Source of the DNA: Alphaproteobacteria bacterium
Lineage (GTDB): Bacteria; Pseudomonadota; Alphaproteobacteria; Rhizobiales; Xanthobacteraceae
Direction: 5' to 3'
DNA: 64,000 nt
NCBI GenBank assembly: GCA_016869215.1
Contig: VGEP01000015.1
Span: 38,604 to 102,603 of the forward strand
In this document: one piece after another, positions 31,601 through 38,519 of the stretch
Layout: the number at the start of each line of letters is the position of its first letter
Position numbering within the stretch: position 1 is the stretch's first letter
Program-made: the position numbers and the translations under genes
The notes under the pieces: model-generated
Database searches by the model: none
The model's input: the letters and a program-made list of their open reading frames with translations, nothing else
Told to the model about the DNA's origin: nothing

Positions 31601-32070
31601 AGCGGCCCGCCGGGCCCGCCGGTCAACGCGATCAGGCTTTCGACTTCGCCGGCAAGCCAGGCAAGTTTGACGTGCGGCTTCTCGTTAGAGGGCGTCTCAA
31701 GGAAGGCGCGCGAGTTCAGCCGGATCAGGCGGCGGTAGCCGGACTCGGTCGCCGCCAGCAGCACGATCCGCGGCAGCGGCCGCGCCCGGCCGGGCAGGCG
31801 CGGATCGCGTGTTTCGTCGCCGAAGTCGAGCGCGAGCGCGCAACCGACGATGGGCTGGATTCCGGACGACGCGAGTTTTTCGGAGAATTCCAGAGCGCCG
31901 AACATGTTGTCGGTGTCGGTCAGCGCCAGCGCAGGCTGCCGATCGGCCTTGGCGAGGTCGGCGAGCTTGCCTATGGTCAGCGCGCCTTCGAGCAGCGAAT
32001 AGGCCGAATGCACGTGAAGATGCACGAAGCCGGGACCGGCGGCGGAAGGTACGGGTGATTTTTGGGGCAA
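28615..32070 (-). CDS. dnaE: DNA polymerase III subunit alpha
   Basis: DnaE is the replicative polymerase. The 1151-residue protein begins with a PHP domain (FVHLHVHSAYSLLEGAL), has the catalytic core motifs GPGRGSGAGSLVAYAL and SMPDFDVDFCQDRR around residues 370-425, a helix-hairpin-helix region near 820, and an OB fold toward the C terminus. Its length fits the DnaE1 form. The start is a TTG at 32070, supported by GAGG five bases upstream. The 447 bases upstream carry no other gene on this strand before the small SOS-controlled gene. Confidence 0.96.
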   Translation of the reverse strand: MPQKSPVPSAAGPGFVHLHVHSAYSLLEGALTIGKLADLAKADRQPALALTDTDNMFGALEFSEKLASSGIQPIVGCALALDFGDETRDPRLPGRARPLPRIVLLAATESGYRRLIRLNSRAFLETPSNEKPHVKLAWLAGEVESLIALTGGPGGPLDAALASGQADVAGARCLALQELFGERLYMELQRHGTAAERAAEPTLVDIAYARGIPLVASNEPHFPRREDYEAHDALICIAEGRMVAETERRQLTAEHYFKSRAEMAALFSDLPEALASTVEIARRCAYRPHTRKPILPRFTDAERKVDEADELRVRAEAGLKRRIAAHGLAAGRTQEDYNDRLAFELGVIERMKYPGYFLIVSDFIQWAKEQDIPVGPGRGSGAGSLVAYALAITDLDPIRFDLLFERFLNPDRVSMPDFDVDFCQDRRDEVIRYVQSRYGRDQVAQIITFGTLQARGVLRDVGRVLEMPYGQVDKLCKLVPQNPAAPVTLAKAIEGEPRLQAERDANPVVKRAFDISLKLEGLYRHASTHAAGIVIGDRPLSELVPMYRDPKSDMPVTQFNMKWVEAAGLVKFDFLGLKTLTVLQTAVRLLKRRGIDIDLAAIPLDDPKTYELLARAEAVGIFQLESAGMRRALLDMKPDRFEDIIALVALYRPGPMANIPTYCARKHKQEQPDYIHPKLEPILRETFGVIVYQEQVMQAAQILAGYSLGQADLLRRAMGKKIRSEMAAQRKEFVKGATDRGIDRSQADAIFDVLERFAEYGFNKSHAAAYALVAYQTAYLKANHPVEFLAASMTLDMGNTDKLSEFRAEAERLGIRVEPPSVNRSGVGFEVDGNTIHYSLAALKGVGAQAVEAIVAARGDRPFKDLGDFARRINPKAVNKRVLESLAAAGAFDALEKNRARAHAGVDTVLAAAQRAHESQSVGQNELFGGPSSGEGLTLPAAEPWLPADRLQREYDAVGFFLSGHPLDDYASLLKKLRLQSWAEFSRAVKQGVSAGRVAATVVSRTERRTKTGNKMGIFGLSDPSGHYEAIVFAEGLQQYRDVLEPGSPVLLALTAEAQGDEVRARIQSAEPLDQAAAKLQKGLRVFLRDAAPIAPLAKRLEGKGDGEVNVVVQIGGGTEVEIRLPGRFKVSPQIAGAIKAVPGVLDVQLM

Positions 32071-32517
32071 GGCTACCTCGGACCTGAACGCCGAATCGGC
32101 GTCCGGCGATGGTGCGAAGCGCAGCCTGCCCTGTCCACCGCCGCGGCCGTTCGCGTCCGAGAGATACCGGCTATCCCCAGCCTCTCGGCGCAGCGCCGTC
32201 GCGGCTTCTGCGGTAGGCCGCCGTCATGGCTCGGGAGCCGGGCAAGCCCTGCTTCCGATGCCATCCGCGTCCGATCGGGGATTGGGGGGGCGGAACGCGG
32301 ATGCCCGCGGCACACGGGCATGACGAGCGGATACCGGGGGACGAGAGACGCAGAACACAGCACGCGATTACGCAACGAACGCCACTGACACAGGACCGGC
32401 GGCTAGGACCGACAATCCAAACCGGCAATCGGCGGCCCGCAACCGCCATCAAGGCAAAGAACTGTTACAGGCTTGCGATGGCCTCCAGGGTTGAAACGAC
32501 CACAGGCTGAAAAAGAC
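32071..32517. other. Intergenic region upstream of dnaE, no gene seen
   Basis: Frames here have no credible coding features. It is GC-rich and contains a 7-bp inverted repeat (ATGCCCG at 32301-32307, CGGGCAT at 32315-32321) followed by GACGAGCGG, which resembles dispersed intergenic repeats of Bradyrhizobium-like genomes. A promoter for dnaE is presumably present but could not be pinpointed. Confidence 0.6.
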
Positions 32518-32616
32518 CTACAAAGTCGAAATGACCTGGGCCCAGACGGCGATCATGCCAAGGAACAGGGTGATCGAGGCCAATGCGGCGGCTTCCTCAA
32601 CGACGGCGCGAAACAT
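32518..32616 (-). CDS. SOS-controlled 32-residue membrane peptide (candidate division inhibitor)
   Basis: This short gene begins ATG at 32616 and ends TAG at 32518, giving 32 residues: an acidic N-terminal helix (FRAVVEEAAA) followed by one hydrophobic segment (ASITLFLGMIAVWA) and a short tail. A strong GAGGGAGGA ribosome site precedes the start. The promoter just upstream has a TTGACA -35, a TATGTT -10 at 18-base spacing and two perfect LexA boxes. The architecture resembles Caulobacter SidA, a 29-residue SOS-induced inner membrane inhibitor of cell division. Homology is not shown, and the function is inferred only from size, membrane segment and control. Confidence 0.72.
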   Translation of the reverse strand: MFRAVVEEAAALASITLFLGMIAVWAQVISTL

Positions 32617-32630
32617 GATGTCCTCCCTCA

Positions 32631-32645
32631 GAACGAACAAGGAAC
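32631..32645. promoter_or_regulatory. LexA box A, perfect, near the transcription start of the small SOS gene
   Basis: The sequence is GAAC-N7-GAAC, 15 bases upstream of the 32-residue peptide start on the minus strand and overlapping the expected transcription start. On the other strand it reads GTTC-N7-GTTC. Confidence 0.85.
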
Positions 32646-32672
32646 ATAGTTCATCGTTTGTTCTATTGTCAA
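32643..32672 (-). promoter_or_regulatory. SOS promoter (-35 TTGACA, -10 TATGTT)
   Basis: On the minus strand TTGACA occupies 32672-32667 and TATGTT 32648-32643, with an 18-base spacer. LexA box B fills most of the spacer and box A covers the start region, the classic arrangement for tight repression. Confidence 0.7.
32649..32663. promoter_or_regulatory. LexA box B, perfect, between -35 and -10
   Basis: The plus strand reads GTTC-N7-GTTC. It lies 18 bases centre to centre from box A and inside the promoter spacer. Confidence 0.85.
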
Positions 32673-32786
32673 GCGTCATGACAGGCAATTTTCGCTCAGC
32701 GGCAAAAACCCTTCAGATTTGCGGGTTCCTGCGGTGTTGATCCCATCGGGGTCGGACTCAGCGATCTTCCGTCGGGCAATTCAACG

Positions 32787-32802
32787 TGTGAGAATTCGCA
32801 CT
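32787..32802. promoter_or_regulatory. CRP-like palindrome upstream of the first Nif11-leader gene
   Basis: The sequence TGTGAGAATTCGCACT matches TGTGA-N6-TCACA in the left half and partly in the right. It agrees at 13 of 16 positions with the perfect site at 33379-33394, and its end is 75 bases before the start codon, the same distance as in the second gene (74). Confidence 0.5.
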
Positions 32803-32835
32803 GCGGTTGCAGCCGCGACGAGACAATTTCACCGC

Positions 32836-32855
32836 AATGCGTATTTCCACGCATT
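32836..32855 (+). promoter_or_regulatory. Leader hairpin before the first Nif11-leader gene
   Basis: A 7-bp inverted repeat (AATGCGT / ACGCATT) with a six-base loop ends 21 bases before the start codon, just ahead of the AAGGGAGGG ribosome site. A comparable hairpin stands before the second gene. Confidence 0.4.
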
Positions 32856-32876
32856 TCATAAGGGAGGGCGTGAGCT

Positions 32877-33332
32877 ATGAGCGCACAAGCAGCTATCGAA
32901 TTCGTTGGTAAGACCATTCCGATGAATCCCGCGCTGGCCGCGGAAGTGGCCAAGGCGGTCGAGGGCAAGGACGCGAATGCCGCGGCGGCGGCCGTCGTAG
33001 CCATCGGCAAAAAGCAGGGCCTCGACTTCACGGCGGAGGAAGCGATGGGCGCCCGCGCCGCCGTGATGGAGCATCTGCGCAAGGAGAAGGTGATCGGCGA
33101 CGAACTGTCGGAGCAGGATCTCGACCGGGTCGCCGGCGGCGCCTCGGGTCCCACGGCGCTCTGGAGCGACATCAAAAACCCCCAGGTCTGGCAAGGCATG
33201 GGCTCGGCTTTTTCGGTCCTTGGCACCGCGCAGGGCTGGCAGAACTTCGGCTCCGGCATGGCAAGCTTGGGAAGCAAGAGCACGTGGAACACCGTCGGCA
33301 ATTCGGTGAAGAGCGTGTTCAGCGGCTGGTGA
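32877..33332 (+). CDS. Nif11-type leader peptide precursor 1 with Trp-repeat core
   Basis: This 151-residue protein has a Nif11-like leader (residues 1-88: AAIEFVGKT, then KKQGLDFTAEEA and the leader end ELSEQDLDRVAGG). Such leaders are cut after the Gly-Gly by peptidase-containing exporters, or guide modifying enzymes, in ribosomal natural-product systems. The remaining 63 residues would be the core. They contain three 16-residue repeats (98-113, 114-129, 130-145) with Trp at 105, 121 and 137, and end SVFSGW. There is no Cys and little Ser/Thr clustering that would suggest lanthipeptide rings. No modification or transport gene lies nearby. Family assignment comes from the leader pattern. Product and role are unknown. 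Confidence 0.8.
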   Translation: MSAQAAIEFVGKTIPMNPALAAEVAKAVEGKDANAAAAAVVAIGKKQGLDFTAEEAMGARAAVMEHLRKEKVIGDELSEQDLDRVAGGASGPTALWSDIKNPQVWQGMGSAFSVLGTAQGWQNFGSGMASLGSKSTWNTVGNSVKSVFSGW

Positions 33333-33371
33333 GCGCGCAGCCCAGGTGTGGCCGGGGTCTGAACGGCGTTT

Positions 33372-33401
33372 GCGGGCATGTGACAATTCTCACATGCCCG
33401 C
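33372..33401. promoter_or_regulatory. 12-bp inverted repeat containing a perfect CRP-like site
   Basis: GCGGGCATGTGA and its exact complement flank a six-base loop, and the centre (33379-33394) is TGTGA-CAATTC-TCACA, an exact CRP consensus. It lies 74 bases before the second precursor gene. It could be an operator, or a hairpin ending the first gene's transcript, although no U-run follows. Confidence 0.65.
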
Positions 33402-33429
33402 GCCTTATGCCGGGTTAGTTTGCAATCAA

Positions 33430-33443
33430 TGCGCGGTCGCGCA
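33430..33443 (+). promoter_or_regulatory. Leader hairpin before the second Nif11-leader gene
   Basis: A 6-bp inverted repeat (TGCGCG / CGCGCA) ends 24 bases before the start codon, just ahead of the AGAAGGAAG ribosome site, matching the position of the hairpin in front of the first gene. Confidence 0.35.
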
Positions 33444-33467
33444 GTATCTTAGAAGGAAGACGATCTC

Positions 33468-33914
33468 ATGAGTGCAGAAGCCGCAATCGAGTTTGTCGGC
33501 AAGACATTGCCTGCCAACCCCGCGCTGGCGGTGGAAGTGGCAAAGGCGGTCGAAGGCAAGAACGCGAAGGCCGCGGCCGCAGCGGTCGTCGCCATCGGCA
33601 AGCAGCAGGGTCTGGACTTCACGGTGGACGAGGCGCTGGGCGCGCGCGCCGCGCTTCTCGATCATTTCCGCAAGCAGAAGCTGATCGACGACGAACTGTC
33701 GGAGCAGGACCTGGACCAGGTTGCCGGCGGCATGACATTCTATGCCGAGAACTTCACGCGGATCGGATCGGCGAGCTACTGGCAGAGCGCGGGTCAGGGC
33801 ATCGCTTCGCTCGGCCAGGCCAGCACCTGGCAGCAAGCCGGCCAGGGCATGAAGAGCCTGGGCCAGGCCAGCACCTGGAAGAACGCGGTCACCAGCGTAT
33901 TCAGCGGCTGGTAA
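33468..33914 (+). CDS. Nif11-type leader peptide precursor 2 with Trp-repeat core
   Basis: A 148-residue paralogue of the preceding gene. The leader (1-88) is nearly the same and ends ELSEQDLDQVAGG. The 60-residue core contains three 16-residue repeats (98-113, 114-129, 130-145) whose second and third copies begin SLGQASTW. Trp residues stand at 105, 121 and 137, exactly as in precursor 1, and the protein also ends SVFSGW. The leader is strongly conserved while the core varies between the constant Trp positions, the pattern expected of precursor peptides. Start ATG 33468 is supported by AGAAGGAAG. No enzyme partner is visible, so any processing genes must be elsewhere. Confidence 0.8.
   Translation: MSAEAAIEFVGKTLPANPALAVEVAKAVEGKNAKAAAAAVVAIGKQQGLDFTVDEALGARAALLDHFRKQKLIDDELSEQDLDQVAGGMTFYAENFTRIGSASYWQSAGQGIASLGQASTWQQAGQGMKSLGQASTWKNAVTSVFSGW
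33759..33902 (+). repeat. Three tandem 48-base (16-codon) repeats in the second precursor core
   Basis: Codons 98-145 form three in-frame units. Copies two and three share SLGQASTW followed by a two-residue change and a Gly/Gln/Met-rich half. The equivalent units in the first gene span 33168-33311 but are more diverged. Confidence 0.75.
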
Positions 33915-33939
33915 ACGCGACCGCCGCCGAACCGGAATG

Positions 33940-33966
33940 ACGGGGCCGCCCTATTTGGGCGGCCCC
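33940..33966. terminator. Strong hairpin between the Nif11 genes and lolD
   Basis: A perfect 11-bp stem (CGGGGCCGCCC / GGGCGGCCCCG) with a five-base loop TATTT starts 26 bases after the second precursor stop and ends 29 bases before the convergent lolD stop. No U-run follows in either direction. It may still act as a two-way transcription end. Confidence 0.6.
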
Positions 33967-33995
33967 GATGCGTTCAGCCATCGCACCGGCACCTG

Positions 33996-34691
<696 letters not shown>

Positions 34692-34698
34692 CGGCGCT

Positions 34699-35967
34699 TC
34701 ACTCGTACCGGAGCGCTTCGACCGGATCGAGGCGCGCCGCGCGCCACGACGGGTAAAGCGTCGCGAGCAGGGACAGCGCGAGCGCCATCACCACCACGGC
34801 CGTGGTTTCGCCGGCGTCGAGTTCGGCCGGCAAGCGCGAAAGGAAATAAAGCTCCGGCGAGAACAGCTCGGTGTTGGTGAGCCACGACATGAACTGCCGG
34901 ATCGACTCGATGTTCAGGCAAACCAGCAACCCGACCGCGAATCCGGTCAGCGCGCCGATGACGCCGATGGACGCACCGGTGATCAGGAACACGCGCATGA
35001 TCGCGCCTTGCGAGGCGCCCATGGTGCGCAGGATGCCGATGTCGCGGCCCTTGTCCTTGACCAGCATGATCAGGCTCGAGGCGATGTTGAAGGCCGCCAC
35101 CAGCACGATCAGCGTCAGGATCAGGAACATGACGTTGCGCTCGACCTGCAGCGCGTTGAAGAAGGTCGCGTTGCGCTGGCGCCAGTCGATCATGAAGATC
35201 GGCCGTTGCGCGGCTTCGGTCACAAGCTGGCGGAATTGTACGATCCGGTCCGGCGCCGAGGTGTAGACCTCGATCGCGGTCACGTCGTTGTTGCGGTTGA
35301 AATAGGCCTGTGCCTCGACCAGCGGCATGAATACGAAGGCCGCGTCGTATTCGGACATACCGATCTCGAACACGGCGGCGATCTTGTAGACCTTGATGCG
35401 CGGCGTTGTGCCCATCGGCGTCACAGCACCGCGCGGTGCTACCAGCGTTACGCTGTCGCCCGAGCGCAAAGTGAGTTGGTCGGCGAGACGGCGTCCGATC
35501 ACCACGCCCTGCCCCTGGTCGAAGCCTTCGAGCGTGCCCTGCTTGATGTTCTTGCCGATCGACGTGAGGCTCGCGAGATCGCTGCCGCGGATGCCGCGCA
35601 CCAGCACGCCGGCGGCGTTGAACGGCGACGACGCGAGCGCCTGGCCCTCCACGATCGGCACCGCGATGCGGATGCCCTCGACCTTGGAAATGCGGGCCGC
35701 GACCTCCTCGAAGTCGGTGAGCGGCTTTTCCAGCGGCTGCACCAGCAGATGGCCGTTGAGGCCCAGGATCTTGTCGAGCAGTTCCTTGCGGAATCCGTTC
35801 ATCACCGCCATGACGATGATGAGCGTCGCCACGCCCAGCATGATGCCGAGAAACGAGAAGCCGGCGATGACCGAGATGAATCCTTCCTTGCGCCGCGCCC
35901 GCAGGTAGCGCAGCGACAACATCCACTCAAACGGGGCAAACGGTCGTGTCCCGGTCGGATCGCTCAT
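34699..35967 (-). CDS. lolC: Lipoprotein-releasing system permease LolC/LolE
   Basis: This is the membrane subunit of the Lol exporter. The 422-residue product has an N-terminal membrane helix ([19 protein letters not shown]), a ~230-residue periplasmic domain, and three C-terminal helices of the FtsX/LolE type, with [18 protein letters not shown] between the first two. Only one permease gene is present, the usual alphaproteobacterial case, where a single LolF-like protein replaces LolC and LolE. The ATG at 35967 ([10 protein letters not shown]) is preferred over one at 36036. Confidence 0.9.
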   Translation of the reverse strand: MSDPTGTRPFAPFEWMLSLRYLRARRKEGFISVIAGFSFLGIMLGVATLIIVMAVMNGFRKELLDKILGLNGHLLVQPLEKPLTDFEEVAARISKVEGIRIAVPIVEGQALASSPFNAAGVLVRGIRGSDLASLTSIGKNIKQGTLEGFDQGQGVVIGRRLADQLTLRSGDSVTLVAPRGAVTPMGTTPRIKVYKIAAVFEIGMSEYDAAFVFMPLVEAQAYFNRNNDVTAIEVYTSAPDRIVQFRQLVTEAAQRPIFMIDWRQRNATFFNALQVERNVMFLILTLIVLVAAFNIASSLIMLVKDKGRDIGILRTMGASQGAIMRVFLITGASIGVIGALTGFAVGLLVCLNIESIRQFMSWLTNTELFSPELYFLSRLPAELDAGETTAVVVMALALSLLATLYPSWRAARLDPVEALRYE

Positions 35968-36051
35968 CAATCGCTCTTGCCCACCGATTTCATCCGATTC
36001 TGGCGGTTTCAAGCCAGTCTCGGCGCCCCAATTCACCCAATACGCACAGCT

Positions 36052-37374
36052 TCAGCGCGACAACAGATCGAGCGTTGCCGCGGGACTCAAAGTTTCCCGG
36101 CTGCCGTCCGCCCGCTTCTTGACCTCATAGGTGCCGGACGCAAGCCCCTTGGGGCCGATCACCACCTGCCACGGAACGCCGATCAGGTCGGCGGTGGCGA
36201 ACTTCGATCCCGGCCGCTCGTCGAGATCGTGATAGAGCGCGTCGACGCCCTTGGCCGCCAGATCGCGGTAAAGCGTCTCGCAGGCGGCATCGGTCGCGCC
36301 ATCGCCCTGCTTGAGATTGAGGATCGCAACCTTGAATGGCGCGACCGGCTCCGGCCACTTGATGCCGGCGTCGTCGTGGAACGCCTCGATGATCGCGGCG
36401 ACCAGACGGCTCGGCCCAATGCCGTAGGAACCCATGTGGACCGCGCGCTCGATGCCGTCCGGGCCGCTGACCACGGCCTTCATCGGCTCAGAATATTTGG
36501 TGCCGAAATAGAAGATGTGGCCGACCTCGATGCCGCGCGCCGACACCTGTTTTTCGGCGGGAAGCTTGGCGAATTCGGCCGCTTCGTGCTTTTCGGAGGT
36601 TGCGGCGTAAAGCGACGTCCACTTGTCGACGATGGATTGCAGCCCCACCACGTCGTCGAAATTCACGCTTTCGTCCGGCACGGGGAAGTCGAGATAATCC
36701 TTGTGGCAATAGACCTCGGACTCCCCGGTCGACGCCAGGATGATGAATTCATGGCTGAGATTGCCGCCGATCGGGCCGGTGTCGGCGACCATCGGGATCG
36801 ACTTCAACCCAAGCCGCGCGAAGGTGCGCAGGTAAGCGACGAACATCCGGTTATAGGCGTGCCTCGCGCCCGCGTAGTCGACGTCGAACGAATAGGCATC
36901 CTTCATCAGAAACTCGCGGCCGCGCATCAGGCCGAAGCGCGGACGCACCTCGTCCCGGAACTTCCATTGGATGTGATAGAGGTTCAGCGGCAGGTCCTTG
37001 TAGGAGCGGCAATAGGCGCGGAAGACCTCGGTGATCATTTCCTCGTTGGTCGGCCCGTACAGCATCTCCCGCTCGTGCCGGTCCTCGATCCGCAGCATTT
37101 CCTTGCCATAGGCGTCGTAGCGGCCGCTTTCGCGCCAGAGGTCGGCCGACTGGATGGTCGGCATCAGCATCTCGATGGCGCCGGCGCGGTTCTGTTCCTC
37201 GCGGACCACCTGCTCGATCTTGCGCAGCACCCGCAATCCCAGTGGCAGGAACGCATAAATCCCTGCGGCCTCCTGCCGCATCATTCCCGCGCGCAGCATC
37301 AGCCGGTGCGAGACGATCTCGGCCTCCTTCGGGGTCTCGCGCAGAATGGGCAGGAAAAACCGGGACAGGCGCAT
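36052..37374 (-). CDS. proS: Prolyl-tRNA synthetase (short form)
   Basis: ProRS charges tRNA-Pro. The 440-residue class II enzyme has motif 1 ([17 protein letters not shown]), motif 2 ([27 protein letters not shown]) and motif 3 ([14 protein letters not shown]), followed by a C-terminal anticodon-binding domain. It lacks the ~180-residue editing insertion of the bacterial long form, as is usual for alphaproteobacterial ProRS. It is upstream of lolC with an 84-base gap. Confidence 0.96.
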   Translation of the reverse strand: MRLSRFFLPILRETPKEAEIVSHRLMLRAGMMRQEAAGIYAFLPLGLRVLRKIEQVVREEQNRAGAIEMLMPTIQSADLWRESGRYDAYGKEMLRIEDRHEREMLYGPTNEEMITEVFRAYCRSYKDLPLNLYHIQWKFRDEVRPRFGLMRGREFLMKDAYSFDVDYAGARHAYNRMFVAYLRTFARLGLKSIPMVADTGPIGGNLSHEFIILASTGESEVYCHKDYLDFPVPDESVNFDDVVGLQSIVDKWTSLYAATSEKHEAAEFAKLPAEKQVSARGIEVGHIFYFGTKYSEPMKAVVSGPDGIERAVHMGSYGIGPSRLVAAIIEAFHDDAGIKWPEPVAPFKVAILNLKQGDGATDAACETLYRDLAAKGVDALYHDLDERPGSKFATADLIGVPWQVVIGPKGLASGTYEVKKRADGSRETLSPAATLDLLSR

Positions 37375-37746
37375 TTATTTCTCGGGAATCACTTGGCTTG
37401 GGCGGCCCGGGGAGTGAAACCGGATAAGGTCCGGAATTACAAGGACCGCAAAGGGCCAAGGCGGGACCGGATCGCCGCGCCGTTGCAGCCCGGTGATGAC
37501 AAATTTCAGCGGGTGGGCTAGGTTTTGCGCGCGCGGGGCTCTGCCCCAATCGGCCCATGTCTCGGGAGGACAAGCCAAGGCGCTACGAGCGCCGCCTCGA
37601 CCGGCGAGTTCGAGGTTGAAAAGGCACTGGAGATATCTGGAGCAGGATATTGATCCAGCTCTATTTTTTTGCACAAGACGACCGTTCATCAGAGACGCAA
37701 CGCCGGGCGTTTGGACATGCAGTCCGGCCCAGCGGGCAAGCGCAGC
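37375..37746. other. Intergenic region between proS and the DUF1467 gene
   Basis: No coding sequence could be supported in these 372 bases. A hairpin with a bulge (arms CTGGA..ATATC / GATAT..TCCAG, 37627-37658) followed by seven T (37664-37670) looks like a terminator for plus-strand RNA, although no plus-strand gene ends here. It could mark a small RNA. The proS promoter should also lie here but was not identified. Confidence 0.5.
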
Positions 37747-38010
37747 CTACAGCGGCACACCGAGCCACGACGCCAGTCCATCCAGGGTCACGAGCCCGGT
37801 GGCATAGACGTAGGCCCCCGCCGCGAACACGACCGCCGATACGGCGGTGGTCCAGACCAGCTTGGCCTTCAGATATGGCACGCGCGGCGCGCCTGGATCG
37901 GTCCCGGGCGCGCCCTCGTCGCCCTGCGCGCGGACGCCCCAGGGCAGCACCGCAAACAGCACGACCCACCAGATCAGAAAGTAGATCGCAATCGCGGTCG
38001 AAAGCGCCAT
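37747..38010 (-). CDS. DUF1467-family small membrane protein
   Basis: An 87-residue protein with two predicted membrane helices (residues 4-23 and 52-72). The N-terminal half (ALSTAIAIYFLIWWVVLFAVLPWGVR) and the EGAPGTDPGAPRVPYLKAKL loop match the DUF1467 family found almost only in alphaproteobacteria, in this same place after mce. Its biochemical function is unknown. It begins 14 bases after mce and is the last gene of the run that starts at nuoA or rnj. Confidence 0.88.
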   Translation of the reverse strand: MALSTAIAIYFLIWWVVLFAVLPWGVRAQGDEGAPGTDPGAPRVPYLKAKLVWTTAVSAVVFAAGAYVYATGLVTLDGLASWLGVPL

Positions 38011-38024
38011 GTCAGATCACCGGG

Positions 38025-38429
38025 TCACGCCTGCTCGAGTTCGACCAGTGTGCCGCAGAAGTCCTTGGGATGCAGGAACAGCACCGGCTTGTCGTGGGCG
38101 CCGATCTTGGGGTTGCCGTCGCCGAGCACGCGCGCGCCCTCGGCCTTGAGCCGGTCGCGCGCGGCCAGGATATCGTCGACCTCGTAGCAGACATGGTGGA
38201 TGCCGCCGTCCGGATTTCGTTCCAGGAATTTGGCGATCGGGGAATCCGCTCCGAGCGGTTCCAGCAACTCGATCTTGGTGTTGGGCAGCGTGATGAACAC
38301 CGTGGTCACGCCATGCGCCGGCTGCGGTACTGCTGCCGACACTTCGGCGCCGAGCGTCCGGCGGTAAAGCTGCGCCGCCTTGGCGATGTCGCGGACCGCG
38401 ATGGCGACGTGGTTGAGCCGTCCGATCAT
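38025..38429 (-). CDS. mce: Methylmalonyl-CoA epimerase
   Basis: This enzyme interconverts the two epimers of methylmalonyl-CoA in propionyl-CoA metabolism. The 134-residue VOC-fold protein has RLNHVAIAVRDI with the first metal His, IELLEPLG, HHVCYEVDDI and LFLHPKDFCGTLVELEQ, the characteristic C-terminal signature that sets it apart from glyoxalase I. The ATG at 38429 gives the family start. It is in the conserved rnj-mce-DUF1467-proS order. Confidence 0.94.
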   Translation of the reverse strand: MIGRLNHVAIAVRDIAKAAQLYRRTLGAEVSAAVPQPAHGVTTVFITLPNTKIELLEPLGADSPIAKFLERNPDGGIHHVCYEVDDILAARDRLKAEGARVLGDGNPKIGAHDKPVLFLHPKDFCGTLVELEQA

Positions 38430-38519
38430 GGGTTGTCTCCTGGGTCCCGTTCTGTTGGGTCCCGGCGGCGGCCTATCCATAACGGGCCTGAACGCGTGCG
38501 GCTACCCGCCCGGGCGCGC

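Noticed and set aside
32301..32321. Inverted repeat upstream of dnaE as a terminator or CRISPR-like repeat
   Set aside because: Single copy, 7-bp stem and no U-run; at most a dispersed intergenic repeat.
32531..32740. 69-codon plus-strand frame across the SOS promoter
   Set aside because: Low-complexity product, no ribosome site, and it overlaps the better supported minus-strand peptide and promoter.
32856..33836. Minus-strand frames opposite the two Nif11-leader genes
   Set aside because: Shadows without start signals; the plus-strand frames are paralogous to each other and have ribosome sites.
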